The position numbers and the translations under genes were made by a program. From Fusarium oxysporum f. sp. lycopersici 4287 (taxonomy: Eukaryota; Ascomycota; Sordariomycetes; Hypocreales; Nectriaceae), in the NCBI RefSeq assembly GCF_000149955.1, contig NC_030993.1:3863453-3927452 (forward strand): DNA of 64,000 nucleotides, in the 5' to 3' direction. Of the stretch, positions 23,236-32,222 are shown piece by piece. Position 1 is the first letter of the stretch; each line of letters opens with the position of its first letter. The notes under the pieces were generated by a model. The model was not told where the DNA came from. It saw only the letters and a program-made list of their open reading frames with translations, and searched no databases.

Positions 23236-23740
23236 GATGGGAGATTTGGAAGAGTCTAGGGATAATGAAAAAGAGAATTTAGGTGTCCCGCTTAAGGAAC
23301 GAACTGGACTTTCTTCACTTTTACAGAGCACGCATTCCCCTTTCAACAGCTAGAATTGAATCCACTAAACCAGAAGAGTGTAGCTTGGGAAGCATGATGC
23401 GGAGAAGGAGTCGACCCCGTGGGGTCAGGTGCCATTTACCGACCTTAGCCTGGCCACCTGAACCGGAGCGTGCCACTGCGGGGTCGACAAGAGACCACGC
23501 CCTCACATCGACCAGGAAACAGTGATGTAGTGCCGAGATTATCTCATCTTGTCCCAGGGAACTGGTCATTGGGTCATGCAGGACGAAGGGGAGCTGTCAG
23601 TCTTGGTCACCGCTCTGGTTTTAGTCATTTACTGCAAATATGACACAGAAATAATAAAGTAATAGATAGGTGAATTATGTTAACGACTATTCAACTGTCA
23701 GATTGCTCTGTCGCTATCCTGGGCTCCTTGTGTCCTAGCA
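23236..23740. other. intergenic, promoter of the cyclase-like gene
   Basis: Lies between the start of the cyclase-like gene and the stop of the MFS transporter, both on the minus strand. No gene or repeat recognised. Confidence 0.4.
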
Positions 23741-25541
23741 CTACATCATAGCCTTGCTTTTAGCTGCTGAATCCTCCATATGGGTAATATCCAGCTTTCC
23801 AATAAACTCGTCAAGCTCTTTGCGCTGCTCGGCCGGAACATCGTTGACGTGAACGGCAACGTCATCACCGAAACGGGCAGAGATCTCCTCAAGTGACAGC
23901 TTAGCAGTCTCGGGAAAGTACAGGTACACAATTGGTATGAAGAAGATGCACCAAATAATGATGACCAGGTAATACTTCCAGCCGATGTTCACGAACCCAA
24001 TTGGGGCTGTTTGAAGCAGAATGATGGTGCTCGTGAACTGGCCGAACAGAGAGAAGCCCATGCCGATAGGGCGAATCTCGGTTGGGAAGATCTCTGCAAC
24101 GTAAATATACATGGTCGTATCACAAAAGGTTCTGGAAATACTGTCAGTCTACAAAAGCTCGCAGGTCAGGCCGGAGGACTTACCCTTGGAACGCCAGGTA
24201 TAGAAAAACAAAGAAGACGCCTGCTGCATTACCTGCCTTATTGGCAGTCCCGGAAAACTCGGAGATGCAGGCAGCAAGTCCGCTCGTGGTAATCAAGCAG
24301 CCGAACAAGCCGGTCATAAACATCCATCGGCGTGAATTAATTCTGTCGTGAAGCCAGGCGCCGAGCGGATTGTAGATGATGCCAGCGGTCGTAAGCCATA
24401 AGGCCGAAAGGAGCAGAGGCATAGACCCAGTTTGACCGAGGTTGGTGTAAAGAATGACCGAGTAGTTGTTCTGACAGTATTAGACTTTGAAACAAGTGAA
24501 GAGTAATAAGCATCAACTTACGATAATTAGTGGTCCGGCGAACTCGGCGCCCCATTGTGTCAGGAAGCCTATTGCCAACCGTTTTCGGTAACTCTTCTTC
24601 TTGATGACTGCCTTGAGAGGTCCACAACCCAGTGCCTTGAGCTTGGCGGAGTCCAAAGCGAGTTGTTCCTTGATCTGGTAGATCTCCTCTCGAGCGACTA
24701 GATCATCTGGATCGTCCGGTGACTTTCGCAAGTTACGAACAACGGTCCATGCCTCTTCGACCCGGCCCTTCTGCAACAGCCATCGTGTAGACTCCGGGAT
24801 CCAGAAAGACGTTGCCAGAAGGACAGTGGGAGCTAGACATTGCATGCACAGCGGAAATCTCCAAGCGAAGCCTGGCATGCTTGCCGTTGCAAAGTAGCAG
24901 GCATACCCGAGCCAGCCGGAGAGCATGTAGCCAAAGACAAGAAATATGGCGTGGTGTCCTACAAGCCATCCGCGTTTGTCGTGGGGTGCGAGCTCTCCCA
25001 TGTACATTGGGCAGACCGTGACGAGGATTCCGATGCCGATGCCAGCCAAGATTCGGCCAGCTTGGAACATGCTGTAGTACCAAGTCAGTTTGCTGAACCT
25101 CACCATACAGAGCTGTAGCAGCCATGCGAGCAAATAGACAAGACTCACCTAAGATTTGCTGCACCGCCCTGCAATGCTCCTCCCAGCAACGCAAAGGCTC
25201 CACCAATCTGGATAGATCTCTTCCTACCCAGCGCAGTAGCAGCCCACATGACAAAAAGCGTGCCAATGGCGCCGCCCGCGCTATAGATTCCATTTGCGGT
25301 CGAGATGGCTTCAGTCGTCTTGGTGCCATAGCCAGGCTCACCTTGCTGGGGCAAGTCGAAGAAGTTGTACCATCCTGGCTGTCCGATTGTGCTGCCAATG
25401 ACGGAAGAGCAGTAGCCGTATGTCTGGACAAAATGAGCATAATGCAGCTGGATGTGAATAGCTATCAGGGCAACTTACCAGGGAGCCAAAGGCCACCGCG
25501 ACAGTGACCAGCCTGTTGTAAGCAGTTGTGTGCTTACCCAT
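23741..25541 (-). CDS. MFS sugar-type transporter
   Basis: Five exons on the minus strand (25541-25479, 25423-25149, 25071-24522, 24470-24184, 24131-23741) sum to 522 codons with every junction in frame. Diagnostic sugar-porter motifs are seen: GRKRSIQIGG in the first half, AGIGIGI and YMGELAPHDKRG after helix 4, PESTRWLLQKGR before the central loop and PETAKLSLEEI near the C-terminus. YVAEIFPTEIRPIGMG occurs in the second half. It should be a 12-helix plasma-membrane permease for a hexose, pentose, quinate-like or related polyol substrate. Its start faces away from the cupin gene across a 1.2-kb region that carries a GATA motif array, so the two may share control. No damage is seen. Confidence 0.9.
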
Positions 25542-26741
25542 TGCTAGCGGTTCGACACCAGAATGCTGGGGGTATTGTAACTAGCAAATTGAAGATGCTG
25601 TTGCTTAGATATGGGTTCTTCGTGCTGGGACAGTTTGGCAAGGTAGTTGTCAGTTTATCCCTTGACAACGGCTTCTTATAAATGAATGACTCTCTAGCAA
25701 TTACCGGTCTGGCTATCGTGTGAAGAATGTCATTCATTCACCCCGTTACCCCGGATTTCAGGAGTTCGATGGTCCACTTTCCCCACAAAACAAACAATGT
25801 AGCAGCGGGGCAACTCCGAAGTGGCTGGCAAGTCTTCGGAGCGTGCCACTTTCTGGGGAACTTGATTTAACCTTCGGTAATGTTTGTGCCAAAGCGGGCA
25901 AAGGTGGCGTTGTAACCAAAGGAATCCCATGTCATTTCCCTTTGCTAGAATCGTTATTTGGCAAGTCTCTTTGTGAAGGCTCCTTGTGACCAGCAACTCA
26001 GTCGCTATAGGAGGAACTACATGCCACGTGGGACATCAGGTCTTAACCACGACTCCTCAATCTCGCTGACAGGTAAAATCATGAAGTGACCATGCCTGCC
26101 CACGTTAAGTTGATTTTCGTTGTCTTTCTGCAGACGACGTTGACAAAGAGGTTCCTAGCAATGCGTAACACATTTCTTATATCCAGCATTGTTCTCATCT
26201 TCTGACTAGGTAATGCACAATGGGAAAGAGAAAAAGTCTAATAGAGTACCTGAGAAAACTTAAAAGATTCACTTATTAAACAAACGAAACAATAATGGGT
26301 TCTGAATGGCGTCTTTGAGATACTTTTAATCTGCTGTTTAGGCTGCCCCAGGGTAGCGAGATAGGACAAGAGTCCCGATAAGAGAAATTATTGATTGATA
26401 GGTGATAAGCGATAAGTGATAAGTGATAGGCGATAAGCCTGTTCACCGCCCGTAAAATAATCCGGCGAAACGCGGTGGGGTCCCGATCATGTGTTTTGTC
26501 GTGATCCAGCTTGACTAAGCGACACTGACTCTGTTTTAGGTTTAGTTCCATTACTGATAAGCCGTTGCGTAACTCTCAGGCACGGAGCTACGGGCCCGGA
26601 GCCGTATCCCGTATTGTTTGTTCCATGTATATGCCGAGAATGCTCCGTCATGGCTTGGTATTTATATAAACAGAGCAGAGAAGTTGTCATTGAACGTTTC
26701 CTTTCTATTTCTGTCCTTGCAATTATACCAAATTCGCTAAA
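25542..26741. other. divergent intergenic region between MFS transporter and cupin genes
   Basis: About 1.2 kb separates two divergent genes and presumably holds both promoters. It contains the GATA heptamer array (listed separately) and a TATA-like TATTTATATAAAC at about 26659 upstream of the cupin gene. Nothing else is recognised. Confidence 0.5.
26397..26438. promoter_or_regulatory. tandem GATA-core heptamer array
   Basis: Six consecutive 7-base units, each GATAAGY or GATAGGY, fill 26397-26438 without interruption. Four match the GATAAG core bound by fungal GATA factors such as AreA/NIT2 or the iron and light regulators. The array lies about 300 bp upstream of the cupin gene and about 860 bp from the divergent transporter. 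It could also be a simple minisatellite, so binding is an inference. Confidence 0.5.
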
Positions 26742-27324
26742 AGTAAACTGCATACCCTGAAATGACAAGCAGAAGGATGTTTTACTAACCTATCTGTGCA
26801 GTGTCTAACAAGATCGTTCCTCTTACCATTATCAAGGGCGCCGGCCATGAGCACATCCCTATTCCCGATGGCGAGTGCGCTATTATTGCCGACTTCCACT
26901 CTATCCAGAGTCAGCGCAACGACTCTGCTCATTATCTGACCACGGGTTTCTATAAGGTCGTTCCTGGACCTACACGATATGGATCCTATGACTACGAGGA
27001 GACCAAATACGTCCTCAGCGGTCAAATCGACGTGACTGTAAATATCTCTCTCCGTGGGTTTGCAAGTACATGATACTAATTACGGACAGGATGAGGCTAC
27101 CGGTATCACTCACCATCTCGTTGCTGGAGACTGGGCCTTCTTCCACGTTGGTTCCAAAGCTCAGGTTAGTTCTCTTCCTCCCATAGCTTTGTTAACAATA
27201 ACTGATCTGTATTTAGTTCTCCACCAAGTCGCATGGTGTTGCTTTCTATGCTGTTACTCGGCCTGCAAACGACACTCCTCACATTAACCTCAAGGGTCGT
27301 GAGGAGAGCACTTCCAAGTTGTAA
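26742..27324 (+). CDS. small cupin, ethanolamine-utilisation EutQ-like
   Basis: Exon junctions at 27037/27090 and 27164/27217 give in-frame sequence ending at TAA 27324, total about 139 residues. The fold signature is YEETKYVLSGQIDV, then DEATGITHHLVAGDWAFFHVGSKAQFSTKSHGV split over three exons, the two half-motifs of a single-domain cupin. No in-frame ATG precedes VSNKIVPLTIIKG. The best solution is an intron at 26743-26801 with branch point TACTAAC: exon 1 ends in A at 26742 and exon 2 begins with TG, so the initiation codon is split. Relatives are named after the bacterial ethanolamine-utilisation protein EutQ, but fungal copies have no proven role. The divergent transporter and the nearby cyclase suggest a role in small-molecule catabolism. 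Confidence 0.7.
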
Positions 27325-27492
27325 AAGTTCAAAGATATCATAGTCTGTTAATAGAAATTAATGAATGATTATGTCATAATGCTACATGATAAGCGTAGCA
27401 ACCAGAGGCCAGCCTGCGTCGAGCTTTTATTGTCCAGTGCTCAATCCTCAACTGTTTCAATCGTTCCTATCTTGCATGAGTATGATCTGAGA

Positions 27493-28905
27493 CTATTTCA
27501 CCGGCTTACGGCCATATACCGAGATACTAACAATGATTAGCTAACATAGAATGATAGAGAAAAGATCCAGACTCACATTGGCCAGTATGCATGAATCCGA
27601 GGATCATTGAGTTCTTTCCTGGCTTGAGCGATGAAAACAGTGACCTCTTCCTTCGACCATCCCAAGGCCCGCGTAAGCGGAGCTATCGCCACCGCCTCGA
27701 GAAAGAAATTCGCATTCTCGTTATTCCATACGCCTAATTCCTTATGCTTCTTGTCTTTTGGCCATCGGTTCGTTGGCCACTTGAACTTTGCTTCCGTTAC
27801 CTCTTCAAAGCCAACCTTGGTGAGAACGTCCTTTATGTTACCTGGGTCGAAGTATGGCCTTCCCAATTTGACGGATGCATCGTATATAAGCTGAGCCCAT
27901 TGCCATAGATTGTGCTGCGGCGTCAAGGTGTTGTCGTCAGATTTAGTAAAGACATCGATCTCCTGTAGCTCTACATAGCCACCTGGTTCCAGGTTCCTAA
28001 CGCGAGTCAGCTTTGTCGGTTGAAGGGATGAATATGTGAAAAGCAGTACTCAAAGATCTTGGTAGCATAGCTTTCCCAGTCCGCGACACTAGAGTTCATC
28101 ATTCGACTGTGGATGTAATCAAACTTTGAAGAGTATTGCCACTCCTCTTCAATATCGTCAATAATAAATCGGACATTTGGAGGGACACTGATACTGTTAG
28201 CTGGGTCAACAAAAGGGGCATAAACATACATACAAGCTAGGTTGGATGGGTGAGAGATCGACTCCAATGACCTGAAAAACATTAATCGGTAACCATCAAG
28301 AAACAATTGACTAACGAACCTCAGCACCTGGATGGTCGTCTGCATAGTCCATGACCCAGATTCCAGTGCCCGTGCCTACATCCAGAACATGCTGGACATT
28401 GGCTTCTGGCTTGCACGGTGGGGCGAAGCCGAGTCTATCATCAAAGGTTCGAAGGAACAGAGCATGTTGTAAATCTACATTCATTAGCAAGGATGCCTAT
28501 CAGGTTTAGTGGTTTACATACCGAGTCTCTCGTTCTCTTCCTCGTCATTTGGAACATTGTATTCTGTGTGATCAGCAACTGTCAACTCCACTATTCACGG
28601 TACTCACTGCCATCTTTGTAACCGTGGTAGGTTCTCCCATTTTCCTGACGGTACTGAAGAATGGAACTGCTTATACTTTGTGTCGATGACTCCACTTCCT
28701 AAGGTAAAGAAGGCAGTATGTCAGCCTGTATCTTTGTTTAAGAGCAGTTGGTTTGAGAGACTGTACGTGCCTCGTCATGTCCAGAGTCGTGGTCTTCAAG
28801 GACCTTGAAATTGTATTTTGTCAAAGAATGCAATCAATGATGATATCAGATGCTTACATTCTCACTCTCGTCGGCAACGAGCGGCTGATTGTCTGCGGCT
28901 GACAT
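27493..28905 (-). CDS. LaeA-like class I SAM-dependent methyltransferase
   Basis: Minus strand from ATG 28905 (MSAADNQPLVADESEN) to TAG at 27493, with about seven short introns. The exons give the typical order: ENGRTYHGYKDG, then YNVPNDEEENERLDLQH, the SAM-binding motif VLDVGTGTGIW, IGVDLSPIQP, FIIDDIEEEW, HSRMMNSSVADW, KIFENLEPGGYVELQEID, and the tail ending AYWPIISVYGRKPVK. This is the layout of fungal LaeA/TAM-type methyltransferases of about 340 residues. Most junctions are clear; the one after GHDE near 28769 needs a GC donor or a weaker site. The family includes the global regulator LaeA and many cluster-linked enzymes; this copy is more likely a cluster-type paralog than LaeA itself. 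It lies tail to tail with the cupin gene (169 bp) and downstream of the Zn2Cys6 regulator. Confidence 0.85.
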
Positions 28906-29266
28906 TGTGGACTTGTGAAGTCAATCCAAGGATGCCTCAAACGTCAAATAACAGTATGAGAGGAGAAATAGAAGAGGAGAAAATCCGGGATCCGAAATGG
29001 AGTGACATGAGTTTTGAGTTTATAAAACAGCCAGGGTTGCTGGTCTGATTCGTAACCAGGTTGACACGTCAAGTTCGGTAGCCAACCTGAGTGGAGTCTC
29101 ATGGGGCAAGGTTACATTTCACGCAACTTTACCAATAGCATAGCAAGATGTTGCATGGTATGACACTTGTTTGGCGGTAAAATGCTACGCTATGGCAACC
29201 CGCAAAATCTGAGTATGATATACTGTCTACCCTGTTACAATGGGTTTCTGGTTTATGAACGCTACT
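28906..29266. other. intergenic, promoter of the methyltransferase gene
   Basis: About 360 bases between the stop of the Zn2Cys6 gene and the start of the methyltransferase gene, both on the minus strand. No motif is claimed. Confidence 0.4.
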
Positions 29267-31507
29267 TTACATAGAAAAGTCAATCAGAGCCCAATTGATG
29301 CTGCTCCCATTTTCTCCAAACTCTTGTGCTCCAGCAAGAAGTTCATTGATCCAACCGGTCTCATTGATCGGAGACGAAAACAGGGTCAGACCTGGAAAGT
29401 CCCATTCGAAGACAAACTGATCTGGGACAAAAGACTCAAGTTCATTGTCGCAATTCCTCTCTTGGGTCAGAGGAAAAGATGGTTGTCCTCCTCCAGAGCC
29501 TCCTCCGTCTTGACCTAACCAGCGCTTATACTTCTGTATACTTGTCTTTAGAAGTTGGAGGTAGAGTGAACTGGTATTTGATCGAGTGTCGTCTTTGTGT
29601 CCTGCGGCAGCAACTAGTTCCAGTTCCTGTAGCAAGATGCTAGCCTTTATAACAAGCTCATTGCTAAGACCTTGTGTCGGCAACTTCTCCGCTTCAGGGA
29701 GCAAAGCGGAAAGCTTGAGCAGAAGAAGGCAACAGAAAGTATTCTTGGCCCAGACAAAGTCCATTGCATACCGGATGCTCTTGAGATATATCCTTGGTTC
29801 TTGGATGATGATATCAAGATGTTGCTGAAGCGAAGCTTTGGTCATCGATAAGATGTTCTTCTGGATGGGCGACATAACGTTGACGTTCTCCACGCCTGCA
29901 GCCCTCACCGCACGGCAAAGAGCCATGTTATCAGCCCAGCAGCGCTGAACAGACAGGTTAGGCACAAACCAAGGCATCGAGTCATGATGCGGCTGCGAGA
30001 TACGTATCCAGTCCTGGAACCAGACATCGATGTCAAGTTTGGCATCTTTCACAAGATCGAGAATCTCTTCGTCACTCAGATGGGCGCCCTGGGGCAAGGA
30101 TGCATATATCTTTGCACGAAGAACGTTGAGCTCGACTTGAGCAAAGAGATAATGATCCATCCCGGTAGCGAGAGGACTTTGCAGGAGGACTCTGCATCTG
30201 CGTGAAGCACCTCGAAACTTGAAGGTTGGCATTCCACCAGCATCCACGTGCAGGATGTAGCTCATCACCAGCAAATGCAGCCAGACTCTAGTTTTGCGCA
30301 TGTGTGTAGTGTTGTCGTTGTAGGTAGCTTGGTCACCGTTATCGATCTGCATTTCGCCCAAGACTGATTCCGCAATGAGTGTATCGTATGCTTCGGGGAA
30401 CCCAAAATCCAAGGCCATGCGCGTCGCGATTGCAATCAGAAGTGCCCTTTCTCCTGCATAGCAAGCTTGAACGAGGATTGCCTGTACAGTCTCAAGACTT
30501 CCCATCAACGGATTGGCGATAGCGGCATTGAGCATGCGTTGAGTCTGAAGTGCAAGAGCTCGCCATCTCGAGCTCGTGCCGTTGAGTACACGGCATCCGA
30601 CTGAGCATATTGTGATGTAAAGCAAAGCACTGTTGTTGCGAATGCTTTGGATCGAGTCATAACGTTGGTCAAAGACAGGAACGTAGCGGTCACAGCCAGA
30701 GAAGAACGCATTAAAGTACAGCTGAGCCTCTTCGTCCTTCATCTCAATCCCAAGTTCGGCAGTTGCTGGAGCCACTGAATCAGTCTCGAACGCTGATTTT
30801 GATCTGCCGTGTGCTCTTGTTAGGTATATAGCGGTTTCTGGTGAGCTCGTGCTGGTCGATGCCACTGGTTGCGCAGAGACTCTGGCTGGTGCAGATGCAT
30901 ATACGCCATGAACCGGAATGTCTGTACGATTCGTTGTCATGAATGGCGGCTGATCCTCTGCTGAGTAGGTAGTAGGTGAGCATTCCATCATAGGTGCCGG
31001 AGTTGATTGCAGGCGTGATTTGAGAAACTCGATCTCTCTCTGGAGCGCTTCAATCTTTCTGAAACGACTCGATTAGTGACGTTGTCTTAAGCGGTGACAA
31101 GGGAGCCAGACAGTTCATGGTCCTCTTTTGGTCTCTCGACAAAGTGGCATGTCTTTTGAAGCTGACAACACCTGTGTTGCCTATCAGCGCTGTGAGTCCA
31201 TAGCCTTCCACATAATATACACACCGAGAACATGGCCGCGAGCCATTGCACTTCACCTAATCAAGATGTAAGCTGCGTACGTCCAGAGACGTACTTGAAT
31301 GCCTACTGACTTTGCTCTGGCGACAAGCTATGCATGCTTTCTTAAAAACGTGTGTTAGCTACTTTATACATGCACGCAATAACTTGACGTCGAAGTTCGC
31401 TCGTCTCAGGGGCAAGGCGGCTATACCGGTAATCTTTTCTTACGGATACGTGAGGATGGAGCCGTTTGTGAAGTTCCCCCTTCTGAAGGTTGATGAATTT
31501 GTGACAT
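29267..31507 (-). CDS. Zn2Cys6 fungal transcription factor
   Basis: Minus strand. Start ATG 31507 gives MSQIHQPSEGGTSQTAPSSR, a basic RIRKKRLP, and after an intron KACIACRQSK. Further short exons complete C-x2-C-x6-C-x5-C-x2-C-x6-C, using a GTGTGT donor that restores the last spacing (CSRCCQLQKTC). A short coiled-coil linker (IEALQREIEFLKSRL) follows, and then one long exon (about 30991-29267). That exon carries the fungal regulator domain with DRYVPVFDQRYDSIQSIR, ACYAGERALLIAIATRMALDFGF and HMRKTRVWLHLLVMSY. Total near 690 residues. It is a nuclear DNA-binding regulator. It is divergent from the GH31 gene (715 bp between starts) and precedes the methyltransferase gene, so it may control either side. 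No lesion is seen. Confidence 0.85.
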
Positions 31508-32222
31508 GCTGATCTCGATTCATCTTAATATATAAGCCTAAAGTGATATTGAATGCCGAAACGCGTTTCTCATGATGCTCGTTCTCTGTCTGGCGAATCA
31601 TGTTTGCGCGGGGAAATCCAGAACCGAAGTCTTGTCTTGACGCCTCAGGCAGGAATATCATTTCTCAGCTGCTGATAGGTCTGAGGGACAGGCATGTGGA
31701 GCTCGGTGTCTTTAATTCTCAATATGACATTATGAGCTGGATCTCACTTTGATCTTGTTTAAATATAAATAAAAACTAGCACTATGTCTCTGGAGTACTG
31801 GAAAAATAAAACTGGCTCAAAAGCTCCGGGGCCCAGTCGGGCTATATGATCATCAGAAATAATGCCGTTGCTGGCTGTCGGAGTGGACTTTTTACCCCGT
31901 GGGGATTCTCGGCAACGAAATCGGACTTTTTGGTGTTTTCTCCGACTCGAGCGTGAGGGGTTTAGCACTGAACTGGTCACGAGGTAGCGCAGAACCGGAC
32001 TTGGGCAGAATTCTCCGGCGATGGCGTCGGACAAAATGAGGCAGACCCGATCTTGGCTTCTTTTCGGTAGATATTGGTTGTAAATGAGGCGATACTTGCA
32101 TCCCGAACCCGGCAATGAATGCATGTTGCGTAAAGTTAAAAGAGGAGCATTCCCTCCTCTATTATCCTCCTTCAATCGTTAACTATTGAGTTTGCACATC
32201 AGAGCTCGATTATTATTTCATC
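31508..32222. promoter_or_regulatory. divergent promoter region between Zn2Cys6 regulator and GH31
   Basis: About 715 bases between two divergent starts. I see no gene. It presumably carries both promoters and is the obvious place to look for CGG half-sites of the adjacent regulator; none is claimed as proven. Confidence 0.4.

Noticed and set aside
26397..26438. Tandem heptamers as a possible CRISPR-like or centromeric repeat
   Set aside because: There are no spacers, the units are 7 bp, and the context is a fungal promoter.
22204..31507. Canonical polyketide or non-ribosomal peptide cluster
   Set aside because: A LaeA-like methyltransferase and Zn2Cys6 regulator are present, but no backbone synthase is in the window.
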